Shown: positions 8,145-16,480, numbered from the stretch's first letter. The stretch is DNA of 36,590 nucleotides from Allobosea vaviloviae (GCF_001298265.1 NZ_LGSZ01000085.1:1-36590); one strand, 5' to 3'. Numbers and translations are program-made. The notes: generated by a model not told the origin, from the letters alone.

Positions 8145-9503
8145 ATGCCGACACTGACCCAGGATATCGCCCGCTTCGTCGCCGGCATCGAGGCGCAGAG
8201 CCTGCCGGCCGAGGTCACGGCCAAGGCGCGCGCCTGCCTCGTCAACGCGCTGGGCATGGCCGTCAACGGTTTCGACACGCCTTACGCCCCGGTCGCGCGC
8301 AGGGCGGCGATCGCGCTGGACGGCGAGGTTCAAAACGGGGCGACGCTGTTCGGCGACGGCCGGCGCAGCACCATTGGCGCGGCCTGTCTCGCCAACAGCG
8401 CGCTGTTCCATGGGCGCGCCCAGGAGGACACCTGCGGCGCCGCGCATTTCGGCACCATCCTGATCCCGATGCTGCTGGCGATGACGGAGGCGCGCGGCTA
8501 CCCGCTGTCGCGGCTGATCCCGGCTCTGGTCGCCGGCTACGAGACCGGCGGACTCTTCGAGAACGCCTTCGCGAGCCGCACGACACCGGCCGGCTTCCGG
8601 TCCTCGGCCGTCTATGGTTGCGTCGCGGCAGCGGCGGCGGCAAGCCGATTGATGGAGCTGAACGAGGATCGTCTAGCAGCTGCCCTCGCCAATGCCGTCT
8701 CGCTCACCGGCGGCGTCCTGCAGCCCTTCGCCGACGGCACCGACGAGTGGCGCTATCAGGTCGGGGTCGTCGCCCGCAACGGGCTGGCCGCCGCGGAACT
8801 CGCGGCCGCGGGCTCGGTCTCGGCGCCCCACGCCTTCGAGGGCCGCGCCGGCTTCATCCGCTGTTTTGCCGGCACCGAAGCCCCGGCCGATCTCGCCTCC
8901 CGCCTCGGCCGCGACTGGTCGATCTTGCGCGTCACCTTCAAGCCCTACCCCGTCTGCGCCTTCAACCAGACGCCCGTGACAGGCGCATTGGCGCTCCGCG
9001 AGACGCTCGCCGGCCGGGAGATCGCGGCCGTCAGGGTGCGGATGAACCCCTACGAGACCGGCTATGCCGGCATGGACGCAGCCGGCCCGTTCAGCTCGAT
9101 CTCCGGTACGCTGATGAGCATACCGTTCTGCATCGCGACGACGCTCGTCCATGGCGTCCCGAGCATGCGGCACATGACGACCTATGACGACGCCGCCGTG
9201 AACGGACTGGTCGCGAGGACGACGCTGGTGACCGACCCGGGCGTGCCGGTCCTGAGCGCCGTCATCGAGGCGGATACGGCCGACGGTGCGACGCATCTCC
9301 ACGAGCAGAGGATGACCCCGGCCGACTACGCCTTCGACCGCGCGACGCTGCGCGAACTCCTGACCCGGACGGGTGCGGAGCAAGGGCTGGAGCAAGGGCT
9401 GTTCGAGCGGATCGAGCGTGTCGTCGATGCCCTGCCGAACGGCAGGATCGAGGATGTCGTCGGGCTGTTCACGGCGATAGAGCCGCGCCGCGTCGCGGCC
9501 TAG
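8145..9503 (+). CDS. MmgE/PrpD family protein
   Basis: 452 aa. Members include 2-methylcitrate dehydratase (PrpD), cis-aconitate decarboxylase and iminodisuccinate epimerase, so the family acts on di- and tricarboxylates or related acids. Seen: an N-terminal all-helical domain beginning TQDIARFVAGIEAQSLPAEV, the HGRAQEDTCGAAHFGT segment in the position of the family's His/Asp active-site region, and FKPYPVCAFNQTP at the start of the second domain. The AGGGAGA ribosome binding site (8132-8138) supports the ATG at 8145 over an alternative start at 8127. A tandem 12-bp repeat near the 3' end encodes EQGLEQGL. It is the last gene before the second promoter region. Reaction unknown; the name reflects fold only. 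Confidence 0.88.
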   Translation: MPTLTQDIARFVAGIEAQSLPAEVTAKARACLVNALGMAVNGFDTPYAPVARRAAIALDGEVQNGATLFGDGRRSTIGAACLANSALFHGRAQEDTCGAAHFGTILIPMLLAMTEARGYPLSRLIPALVAGYETGGLFENAFASRTTPAGFRSSAVYGCVAAAAAASRLMELNEDRLAAALANAVSLTGGVLQPFADGTDEWRYQVGVVARNGLAAAELAAAGSVSAPHAFEGRAGFIRCFAGTEAPADLASRLGRDWSILRVTFKPYPVCAFNQTPVTGALALRETLAGREIAAVRVRMNPYETGYAGMDAAGPFSSISGTLMSIPFCIATTLVHGVPSMRHMTTYDDAAVNGLVARTTLVTDPGVPVLSAVIEADTADGATHLHEQRMTPADYAFDRATLRELLTRTGAEQGLEQGLFERIERVVDALPNGRIEDVVGLFTAIEPRRVAA

Positions 9504-9555
9504 GCGGTCGCAGGATCAAACCCGCCCTGTGACGACGATCTCTCTTTGCATAAAA

Positions 9556-9578
9556 ATGAATTATGACTCATTACTCAT
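9556..9578. promoter_or_regulatory. Probable TetR operator, copy 2 (two overlapping sites)
   Basis: Two overlapping 16-mers, ATGAATTATGACTCAT (9556-9571) and ATGACTCATTACTCAT (9563-9578), both have the ATGA-N8-TCAT form. The first matches the minus strand of 2413-2428 in 14 of 16 positions. They lie in the 111-bp gap before the E1-alpha gene, directly over where a promoter would sit; TTGCAT at 9546-9551 is a possible -35 box. The position over the promoter suggests repression. Inferred target of the TetR protein at 153-809. Confidence 0.6.
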
Positions 9579-9614
9579 ATCATGGTAGTTCCGTCGCGTG
9601 GAATCGAGAGCCTC

Positions 9615-10640
9615 ATGAGTGAGCCAACGACGTCGGCCGCGGCCGGCACCGGGCACAACGCCGCAGCGGAGCTGCTCGCGCTCTATCGCTCGCTGGTGCT
9701 GATCCGGCGCTGCGAGGAGCGGCTGAGCACGATGTTCGCCGATGGCGAGGTGCCGGGCTTCATCCATCTGAGCATCGGGCAGGAGGCCGTCTCGGCCGGC
9801 GTCATGGCGGCGCTGACGCCCGAGGACACCATTGCCTCGACGCATCGCGGCCATGGCCACGCCATCGCCAAGGGGCTCTCGCTGGACGGCTTCTTCGCCG
9901 AGTTGCTGGCGCGCGACACCGGGCTCTGCCGTGGCCGCGGCGGCTCGATGCATGTCGCTGACATGTCAGTCGGCATGCTCGGCGCCAACGGCATCGTCGG
10001 GGCCGGGCTCTCGATCGCGCTCGGCAGCGCGCTGGCGCACAGGACGCTGAAGAACGACGCGATCGCGGTCGCCTTCTTCGGGGACGGCGCGCTGGCCGAA
10101 GGGCTGATGCATGAGTGCCTGAACATGGCGGCGCTGTGGAAGCTGCCGCTGCTGTTCGTCTGCGAGAACAATGGCTGGGGCGAGTTCCTGCCGACCTCGA
10201 GGCAGCTCTCCTTCTCGCTGGAGGGGCTCGCCGCCGCCTATGGCATCCCCCATGTCGCGATCGACGGCAACGACGTCGCGGTCGTCGCCGCGCATGCGGC
10301 GCACATCGTTGCCGAGGTGCGAAGCGAGGGTCCGCGCATCCTTGAATGCCTGACCACGCGGGTCCGCGGGCATTTTGAGGGCGACGCCCAGAAATACCGC
10401 GACCCGGACGAATTGGCCGCGCTCAGCGAACGCGATCCGCTGGGCATTGCCGCCGGCCAGCTCACGGCGATGGGCGTGGGCGAGGCCGCCCTGTCAGACA
10501 TCACGACCGAGATCGCGGCAAGGATCGAGGCGGCGGTCGCAGCGGCCCGCGCCGCGCCCGCGCCCCTGTTCGAGGCGGCGATGGCGGATGTCTACACCGG
10601 TGCCCAGATCCGGCAGCCAGCCAGGCAGGGAGGCGTCTGA
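9615..10640 (+). CDS. Thiamine-dependent 2-oxoacid/acetoin dehydrogenase E1, alpha subunit
   Basis: 341 aa. The thiamine-diphosphate binding motif is clear: GDG at 156-158 and NN at 185-186 (spacing about 26), within AFFGDGALAEG and FVCENN. The STHRGHGHAIAKG (75-87) and GRGGSMHVAD (107-116) blocks are typical of pyruvate/acetoin dehydrogenase alpha subunits. ATG 9615 is chosen over ATG 9582 because it follows GAGAG and lies clear of the operator. Its stop overlaps the beta-subunit start by one base (TGATG). With E1-beta and E2 it should decarboxylate a 2-oxoacid or cleave an acetoin-like or diketone substrate and pass the acyl group to lipoate. Which substrate is not readable. Confidence 0.92.
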   Translation: MSEPTTSAAAGTGHNAAAELLALYRSLVLIRRCEERLSTMFADGEVPGFIHLSIGQEAVSAGVMAALTPEDTIASTHRGHGHAIAKGLSLDGFFAELLARDTGLCRGRGGSMHVADMSVGMLGANGIVGAGLSIALGSALAHRTLKNDAIAVAFFGDGALAEGLMHECLNMAALWKLPLLFVCENNGWGEFLPTSRQLSFSLEGLAAAYGIPHVAIDGNDVAVVAAHAAHIVAEVRSEGPRILECLTTRVRGHFEGDAQKYRDPDELAALSERDPLGIAAGQLTAMGVGEAALSDITTEIAARIEAAVAAARAAPAPLFEAAMADVYTGAQIRQPARQGGV

Positions 10641-11614
10641 TGGCCGAGATGCGCTATCTGCGGGCGATCAACCAAGCGCTTTCCGACGCGATGGCCGCCG
10701 ATCCGAGCGTGATCCTGATCGGCGAGGACGTCGCGGAGGCCGGCGGCGCTTTCGGCGCCAGCCGTGGCCTGCGCGAGCGCTTCGGTGCCGAGCGGGTAAT
10801 CGACACGCCGATTTCGGAAGCCGCGCTGGCGGGTGCCGCCGTCGGCGCCGCGTTGAGCGGCCTGCGGCCGGTCGCCGAGATCATGTTCATGGACTTCACC
10901 ACGCTGGTGATGGACGCGCTGGTGAACCAGGCGGCCAAGGCCCGCTTCATGTTCGGCGGCCAGCGCTCCGTGCCGATGGTGCTGCGCACCCCCCATGGCG
11001 GCGGTCTCGGCGCCGGCCCGCAGCATTCGCAATGCCTCGAGGCCTGGTTCGCGCATGTGCCGGGGCTGAAGGTGGTCTGCCCCTCGGACCCGGCCAGCGC
11101 CTATGGCCTGCTGCGCGCCGCGATCGCAGATCCGGACCCGGTCGTCTTCATCGAGCACAAGGCGCTCTACGCGATGAAGGGCGAGGTGCCCGACGATCTG
11201 CCGGTGATCCCGCTCGGACAGGCCGGCATCCTGCGCGAGGGCCGCGACGTCTCCATCGTCGCCTATGGCGCGGCGGTCCACACCGCGCTCACAGCCGCGA
11301 CGCAACTGGCCGAGGAGGGCATCGAGGCGGAGGTCGTCGATCTGCGCAGCATCCAGCCCTGGGACGAAGCGACCGTGCTGGCCTCGCTCTCGCGCACGCA
11401 CCATCTCGTCGTCGTGCACGAAGCCGTCGAGGCCTTCGGTGTCGGCGCCGAGATCGTCGCCCGCATGGCCGATATCGGCTTCGACGAGCTCGACGGCCCG
11501 ATCCTGCGCGTCGCCGCGCCGTTCATGCCGGTGCCGTTCTCGAAAGGGCTGGAGACGGCCTACCTCCCCTCCCCGGAGCGCGTCGCCGCCGCCGTGCGCC
11601 GCACTCTGGCCTGA
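10640..11614 (+). CDS. Thiamine-dependent dehydrogenase E1, beta subunit
   Basis: 324 aa, transketolase-like pyrimidine-binding domain followed by the transketolase C-terminal domain. Recognisable blocks are VILIGEDVAEAGGAFGASRG near the N-terminus, DTPISEAALAGAAVG (about 55-69), RTPHGGGLGAGPQHSQ (about 116-131) and VVDLRSIQPWD in the second domain. Full length compared with AcoB/PdhB proteins (about 325-340 aa). It overlaps the alpha gene by one base, consistent with equimolar synthesis of an alpha2-beta2 enzyme. The enoyl-CoA hydratase gene follows after 11 bp. Confidence 0.92.
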   Translation: MAEMRYLRAINQALSDAMAADPSVILIGEDVAEAGGAFGASRGLRERFGAERVIDTPISEAALAGAAVGAALSGLRPVAEIMFMDFTTLVMDALVNQAAKARFMFGGQRSVPMVLRTPHGGGLGAGPQHSQCLEAWFAHVPGLKVVCPSDPASAYGLLRAAIADPDPVVFIEHKALYAMKGEVPDDLPVIPLGQAGILREGRDVSIVAYGAAVHTALTAATQLAEEGIEAEVVDLRSIQPWDEATVLASLSRTHHLVVVHEAVEAFGVGAEIVARMADIGFDELDGPILRVAAPFMPVPFSKGLETAYLPSPERVAAAVRRTLA

Positions 11615-11625
11615 AGGAACCCGCC

Positions 11626-12426
11626 ATGTCTGAAAAAACCGGAACGTCGGACGCCATCCTCTATGAGCGCCGCAATGCCGTGGCGCTGATTACGATCAAC
11701 CGCCCTTCGACGCTCAACGCCCTCGACATGGCGACGCTCGCGGCCCTAGACGAGGCGGTGGCGCGCGCGGCTTCGGATGAGGCCGTGCGGGTCGTCGTCT
11801 TCACCGGCGCGGGCGAGCGTGCCTTCGTCGCGGGCGGCGATATCGCCGATCTCGACAGCCGGCAGGGCCTGCCGCACTATCTCGAACTCGGCGAGCGGCT
11901 GCACGCGGTCTTCCGCCGGATCGAGACGCTGGACAAGCCGACCATCGCCGCCGTCAACGGCTGGGCGCTGGGTGGCGGCACCGAACTGCTGCTCTGCATC
12001 GACATCCGCATCGCCGCCGCCTCGGCCAAGTTCGGCCTGCCGGAGATCAATCTCGGCCTCTTCCCGGGCGCGGGCGGCTCGCAGCGACTGATCCGTCAGA
12101 TTCCGCTCTGCAAGGCCAAGGAGCTGATGTTCACCGGCGCGCGCATCGACGCGACGGAAGCCGAAAAGCTCGGCCTGATCAACCGCGTCGTACCCGACGC
12201 CGAGGCGCTGCCGCAGGCGCTCGCTTTGGCCGAAACGATCGCCGCCAAGTCGCCGCTGGTGCTGAAGCTGCTCAAGCGGACGATGAGCGACGGTCTCGAC
12301 ATGCCGCTGCCCTCCTCGCTGCGCCACGAGCAGGCGATGATTGGCCTCGTGCTCGACACGCAGGATGCGCATGAGGGTTGCAAGGCCTTCCTCCAGAAGC
12401 GCCCCGCCCAGTTCAAGGGCGCCTGA
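11626..12426 (+). CDS. Enoyl-CoA hydratase/isomerase family protein (crotonase)
   Basis: 266 aa. Both crotonase catalytic glutamates are in place: Glu120 in GGGTEL and Glu140 in FGLPEINLG, followed by FPGAGGSQRL. The oxyanion-hole region AFVAGGDIADL (67-77) is typical. This supports hydration of a 2-enoyl-CoA rather than a hydrolase or isomerase lacking one Glu. The start at ATG 11626 follows AAGGA (11613-11617). The same frame is open far upstream inside E1-beta only because of GC bias. It is inserted between the E1-beta and E2 genes, so the hydration step and the thiamine complex probably belong to one pathway. Confidence 0.93.
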   Translation: MSEKTGTSDAILYERRNAVALITINRPSTLNALDMATLAALDEAVARAASDEAVRVVVFTGAGERAFVAGGDIADLDSRQGLPHYLELGERLHAVFRRIETLDKPTIAAVNGWALGGGTELLLCIDIRIAAASAKFGLPEINLGLFPGAGGSQRLIRQIPLCKAKELMFTGARIDATEAEKLGLINRVVPDAEALPQALALAETIAAKSPLVLKLLKRTMSDGLDMPLPSSLRHEQAMIGLVLDTQDAHEGCKAFLQKRPAQFKGA

Positions 12427-12427
12427 G

Positions 12428-13669
12428 ATGGCCACGCCCGCCGCCATCGTCATGCCCAAGCTCGGTCTGACCATGACTGAGGGCCTGCTTGCCGAGTGGC
12501 GAGTCGGAGCGGGCGATACGGTCGCGACCGGCGACATCCTCTTCGTCATCGAGACCGAGAAGATCGCGACCGAGATCGAGGCCCAGCATCCCGGCCGTAT
12601 CGGGGACATCCTCGTCGCCGAAGGCGAGACGGTGCCGGTCGGAGCCGCGCTCGCGACCTGGGCGGATGGAGACGCCGCGCTTGCCGGCGCGGGCACAGGG
12701 CCGAATTCCAGCCCGGCCGCCGAAGCGCCGACACCACAGCCTCCCGCCGCTGCCGTGCCCCGGCAGGCCTCGCCCGCCAGGGCCGATGCGGGGGGGCGCA
12801 TCGTCGCCACGCCGTTGGCCCGCCGCGTCGCCCGGCAGAACGGGATCGCGCTCGACCAGCTCTCCGGCTCGGGGCCGCAGGGCCGCATCAAGCTGAAGGA
12901 TGTCGAGGCGGCGCTGGCCGCCGCGCCTGCCCCCGGCCCCACACCGATCCGGACGGCGGGCGGCCGGCGCCGCCCTGCGACGGCGGTTGAGCAGGTCGTG
13001 GCGCGGCGGCTCTCGCTGGCCAAGCAGACGATCCCGCATTTCTACGTGCTGGCCGAGGCCGACATCACCAGCCTCCTCGCAATGCGCGAGGAGCTGAACG
13101 GCTCGGGCGGCCGCCTGCGCCTCAGCATCACCCATGTCATCGTGGCGGCGGTCGGGCGTGCGCTCCTGGCCCTGCCGCAGCTCAACGCGATCTGGGACGA
13201 GGGCGACATCGTCACGCTGGACGGCAGCGATGTCGGGCTGGCGGTGGACAGCCCGCGCGGCCTGATGGTGCCGGTCCTGCGCGATGCCGGCGCCCATCAT
13301 CTGGACGCGGTCGCGGAAGCCTGCGCCGACATCGTCACCAGGGCGCGCGACGGCCGGCTGACGGCAGCCGACTGCGCGGGCGGCGCGATCAGCGTCTCCA
13401 ATATCGGCATGTATGGCGCATCTCATCTCGTCTCGATCATCAACCCCGGCCAATCCGCGATCCTCGGCGTGGCCGCGACCAAGCCGGTCTTCCGCCCCGA
13501 TGCGCAGGGCCGGCCGCAGCTGCGGCAGGAGCTCGGGCTGGTCCTGTCCTGCGACCATCGCGTCATCGACGGCGTGCGCGCCGCCCAGTTCCTCGACCTC
13601 GTCGTCAAGACGCTCGAACACCCGTTGCCGCTGCTGCGCCAGCCTGCGACCGAAGGGAGACCGACATGA
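12428..13669 (+). CDS. Dihydrolipoamide acyltransferase (E2) of the 2-oxoacid dehydrogenase type
   Basis: 413 aa with the complete E2 layout: one lipoyl domain (1-80) with the lipoylation site Lys45 in IETEKIATEI, an Ala/Pro-rich linker (about 82-122), a peripheral-subunit-binding domain (about 124-162; ATPLARRVARQNGIAL and GRIKLKDVEA), and a catalytic acyltransferase domain (about 180-413) with the active-site SCDHRVIDG (His377, Asp381). It starts 1 bp after the hydratase stop and overlaps the dehydrogenase gene by 4 bp. No E3 (dihydrolipoamide dehydrogenase) gene is present in the window, so the complex must use an E3 encoded elsewhere. Acyl group specificity unknown. Confidence 0.93.
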   Translation: MATPAAIVMPKLGLTMTEGLLAEWRVGAGDTVATGDILFVIETEKIATEIEAQHPGRIGDILVAEGETVPVGAALATWADGDAALAGAGTGPNSSPAAEAPTPQPPAAAVPRQASPARADAGGRIVATPLARRVARQNGIALDQLSGSGPQGRIKLKDVEAALAAAPAPGPTPIRTAGGRRRPATAVEQVVARRLSLAKQTIPHFYVLAEADITSLLAMREELNGSGGRLRLSITHVIVAAVGRALLALPQLNAIWDEGDIVTLDGSDVGLAVDSPRGLMVPVLRDAGAHHLDAVAEACADIVTRARDGRLTAADCAGGAISVSNIGMYGASHLVSIINPGQSAILGVAATKPVFRPDAQGRPQLRQELGLVLSCDHRVIDGVRAAQFLDLVVKTLEHPLPLLRQPATEGRPT

Positions 13670-14838
13670 ATTTCGACCGCAGCGACGAGCAGACCATGCT
13701 CGCCGACACGGCGCGGCGCGTGGGCGAAAAATTCGGCCTCGACTACTGGCGCGATCTCGATGCCCGGAAGGCCTTTCCGTCCGCAATCTGGCAGGAGATC
13801 TGCGAGGCCGGCCTCTGCGGCATCGCGGTTCCGGAGGAATATGGTGGCGCCGGCCTCGGCATGACCGAGATGGCGATGGCGATCGAGGCGCTCTGCGCCG
13901 CCGGCGGCGGCTCGACGCTGAGCCAGATGTTCATGTGCAATCCCGTCTTCGGCGGCGTCACCATCAGTACCTTCGGCACGCAGGCGATGAAGCGCGAATT
14001 GCTGCCCGACCTCGTCGCCGGCAAGGCGATGTTCGCCATGGCGCTGACGGAGCCGGACGCGGGAACCAACACGCTGGCGATGAAGACCTTCGCCAGGGCC
14101 GATGGCGATGGCTGGCGGATCAACGGCCAGAAGATCTGGATCACCGCGGTCCCGCAGGCGACGAAGATCCTCGTCGTCGCCCGGACCAAGAAGCTCGAGG
14201 AGATCAGCCGCAAGACCGATGGCATCAGCCTCTTCCTGATCGATGTCGCCCGCGACGGCCTGAGCCACCAGGCGATCGACAAGGTCGGCACCAGCACGCT
14301 GCCGTCGAGCTCCGTCTTCTTCGAGGATGTCCGGGTCGAGCCGCACGAACTCGTCGGCACGCTCGATGGCGGCTTCCGCGAGCTGCTCGACGTGCTGAAC
14401 ACCGAGCGCATCGTCACCACGGCCGGCCTCGTCGCGACTGCGCAGCTCGCGATCAGGCTCGCCGTCGACTACGCCCGCGAGCGCAAGGTCTTCAACAACG
14501 CGCCGATCGGCTCCTATCAGAGCATCCAGTTTCCGCTGGCGGAGGCGCAGATCCAGCTCGAATGCGCGCGGCTGATGAACCACAAGGCGGCCACGCTCTA
14601 TGACCAGGGCAAGCCCTACGGCTCCGAGGCCAACATGGCCAAATATCTCGCCGGCCATGCCGCTGGCCTCGCCACCGACCGCGCCATCCAGACGCTCGGC
14701 GGCATGGGCTACGCCAAGGAATACCATGTCGAGAGGCTGTGGCGCGACGCTCGCCTGTTCAGGGTCGCTCCCGTCTCCGAGGAGATGATCCTGAACTACG
14801 TCGCCCAGCACGATCTCGGCCTGCCCCGGTCCTACTGA
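13666..14838 (+). CDS. Acyl-CoA dehydrogenase
   Basis: 390 aa, normal length for the family; introduces a 2,3-double bond into an acyl-CoA with FAD and passes electrons to electron-transfer flavoprotein. Family blocks are seen in order: EEYGGAGLGMTEMA, AMALTEPDAGTN (the flavin/substrate loop), INGQKIWITAVPQATKILVV, and TLGGMGYAKEYHVERLWRDA. The C-terminal catalytic region reads RVAPVSEEMILNYV, with glutamates at the position of the usual base. The ATGA overlap with the E2 gene shows translational coupling. Together with the CoA ligase and enoyl-CoA hydratase it supplies the first oxidation step of a beta-oxidation-like route. Confidence 0.92.
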   Translation: MNFDRSDEQTMLADTARRVGEKFGLDYWRDLDARKAFPSAIWQEICEAGLCGIAVPEEYGGAGLGMTEMAMAIEALCAAGGGSTLSQMFMCNPVFGGVTISTFGTQAMKRELLPDLVAGKAMFAMALTEPDAGTNTLAMKTFARADGDGWRINGQKIWITAVPQATKILVVARTKKLEEISRKTDGISLFLIDVARDGLSHQAIDKVGTSTLPSSSVFFEDVRVEPHELVGTLDGGFRELLDVLNTERIVTTAGLVATAQLAIRLAVDYARERKVFNNAPIGSYQSIQFPLAEAQIQLECARLMNHKAATLYDQGKPYGSEANMAKYLAGHAAGLATDRAIQTLGGMGYAKEYHVERLWRDARLFRVAPVSEEMILNYVAQHDLGLPRSY

Positions 14839-14885
14839 TATGGCAGCCGTTACGATCGAAATCGGCACGGAAGCCCGCCCTGCCG

Positions 14886-14987
14886 ATGCGGCTGCAGCCG
14901 CTGACGCCGCGCGGATTGGTCAGGAACCGCGTCGTCGTCTCGCCCACGGCAACCTACAGCGCCGGGGACGGCATCCCGACCGCCTAG
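14886..14987 (+). pseudogene. 5' remnant of an NADH:flavin oxidoreductase (old yellow enzyme family)
   Basis: 33 codons starting at ATG 14886. The frame reads LQPLTPRGL then VRNRVVVSPTATYSAGDGIPT, which is the conserved N-terminus of old-yellow-enzyme-like flavin oxidoreductases (typically PLTLRGL..NRIVVSPM..YSA.DGxPTDWH). Homology stops after GIPT at about 14983, where IS sequence begins, and a TAG follows at once. The rest of the gene (normally about 370 aa) is not in the window. It lies 47 bp after the acyl-CoA dehydrogenase and would have been the last gene of the operon, probably an enoate or dienoyl-CoA type reductase. Non-functional here. Confidence 0.75.
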
Positions 14988-15015
14988 GAGCCTGTCCGAG
15001 TAATACCAACGGCCC

Positions 15016-15591
15016 TCACGATTGACCGATATGTGCCCATTCGCGCATCCCGATGGATGTGATGGTGCTGGGTTGATCGACGAGGCGGTTCCAGGCGTCG
15101 CAGGCGGCGTCGATGATGTCGTCGTAGGTGTCGAAGACGCGGTTTGAGAGCCAGTTGGCGCGCAGATACTGCCAGATGTTCTCGACCGGGTTCAGTTCGG
15201 GTGAGCGCGAGGGCAGAAAGATCAGCGAGATGTTTTTCGGCACGGCGAGTTTGGCCGTCGTGTGCCATCCGGCGCGGTCGAGCAGCAGGACGGCATGAGC
15301 GCCCTTTGCGACTGTCCTGGCGATCTCGTCGAGATGGACCTGCATGGCGTGAGTGTCGGCAAAAGGCATGGCGAGCGCTGCGCCGACGCCCCGTGCCGGG
15401 CAGATCGCCCCGAAGAGATAGGCGCTCTCGTAGCGCTGATCGGCGGGCTGGCGCGGCCTGGTTCCGCGCCTGGCCCATTGTCGGACCAGGCCGTTCTTCT
15501 GGCCGATGCGGGCCTCGTCCTGGAACCAGAGTTCGATGGGCTTGCGCTTGGGCACATGGGCGAGATGCGCCTTCAGCGTCACCGCGAAGTT
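15016..15591 (-). pseudogene. IS630 family transposase, DDE domain fragment
   Basis: This is the C-terminal 191 codons of an open frame running from 16035 down to 15016. It matches the second-half DDE domain of IS630 transposases: WFQDEARIG (catalytic Asp), LLLDRAGWH (second Asp) and SPELNPVENIW (Glu), ending TSIGMREWAHIGQS. All three acidic residues are intact, but the N-terminal DNA-binding part is missing and is replaced in frame by an IS3-type orfA segment. The IS end lies between this gene's stop and about 14984, where the flavin oxidoreductase is cut. Unlikely to be mobile by itself. Confidence 0.85.
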
Positions 15592-15876
15592 TTTTGGGCC
15601 TGCGGTGGCGTCGAGTGCTTCCTTCAGGATCTCGGCCTCGAGCGTCTTCTTGCCAAGAAGCCGATGAAGCTCGCGGATCTGGTTTTGCAGCATCCGGTAC
15701 TCGGACACCGGAACGACCTCTTCCTCGGACCGCGTCGCCGTTAGCGCGCCCTGGTTCGCCAGCCGACGCCAGGAGAACAACTGGTTGGGCGCAATCCCAT
15801 GCCGCCGGGCAACCAGGCTCACGCTCATGCCGGGCTCATAGGTCTCCGCGACGATCGCCAACTTCTCCGCCGGCGC
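15592..15876 (-). pseudogene. IS3 family (IS2-like) OrfA fragment
   Basis: About 95 codons reading EKLAIVAETYEPGMSVSLVA, RRHGIAPNQLFSWRRL, EEEVVPVSEYRMLQNQIREL and LLGKKTLEAEILKEAL. This is the helix-turn-helix and leucine-zipper protein OrfA of IS2-type IS3 elements, nearly complete except for its first residues. No OrfB follows; instead the frame runs directly into the IS630 DDE fragment after LDATAGPKN. On the other side it abuts a truncated istB on the opposite strand at about 15876-15889. The fused frame (16035-15016) has no frameshift, so a chimeric 339-aa protein could in principle be made. Confidence 0.8.
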
Positions 15877-15880
15877 CCTG

Positions 15881-16480
15881 CTCTCAGCCGAGATCGCCGA
15901 GAAGCAGGCGCGATCGATCAAGTACCAGATCACCATCGCCAAGCTGCCGCTCGCCAAGGACGTCGGCGACTTCGTCTTCGATGGCACGCCGCTCAACGAG
16001 ACGCTCGTCCGCGACCTGTCCGGCGGCAACTTCATCGCCCATCAGCGCAATGTCGTCCTCGTCGGCGGCACCGGGACCGGCAAGACCCATCTCGCCATCG
16101 CGATCGCCCGCGCCTGCATCCGTTCCGGCGCGCGCGGGCGCTTCTTCAACGTCGTCGATCTCGTCAACAAGCTCGAGGCCGAGGCCCGCGCCGGCCGCCA
16201 GGGTCGCATGGCCGACTATCTCTCGCGCATGGACTTCATCGTTCTCGACGAACTCGGCTATCTGCCCTTCGCCCAGTCCGGCGGCCAGTTGCTGTTCCAC
16301 CTGATCAGCAGGCTCTACGAACAGAGCTCCGTCATCGTCACCACCAACCTCGCCTTCGGCGAATGGCCCTCCGTCTTCGGCGACGCCAAGATGACCACGG
16401 CGCTCCTCGACCGGCTGACCCATCACTGCGACATCGTCGAGACCGGCAACGAGAGCTGGCGCTTCAAGAACAGGCTCTGA
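15881..16480 (+). pseudogene. istB: IS21 family IstB, 5'-truncated (first IS21 element)
   Basis: A continuous frame of about 199 codons reading EIAEKQARSIKYQITIAKLP, Walker A GGTGTGKTH, Walker B FIVLDELGYLPF, and TTNLAFGEWPSVFGD, ending SWRFKNRL and TGA. This is the AAA+ helper ATPase of IS21 elements, missing about the first 50 residues and any normal start codon; the first in-frame ATG is internal (16208). Its sequence is distinct from the istB at 17437-18276, so it comes from a different IS21 element. No istA partner is present. Confidence 0.85.

Noticed and set aside
10375..12426. A 683-codon open frame covering the E1-alpha end, all of E1-beta and the enoyl-CoA hydratase
   Set aside because: Only the last 266 codons, from ATG 11626, resemble a protein family. 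The upstream part is an Arg/Ala-rich shadow of E1-beta in another frame caused by high GC.
13423..14868. A 481-codon frame antisense to the acyl-CoA dehydrogenase
   Set aside because: Shadow of a clear acyl-CoA dehydrogenase gene; no family features.
14840..15025. A 61-codon frame directly after the acyl-CoA dehydrogenase, starting with MAAVTIEIG
   Set aside because: It overlaps the better-supported flavin oxidoreductase remnant in a different frame and runs into IS sequence; no homologue recognised.
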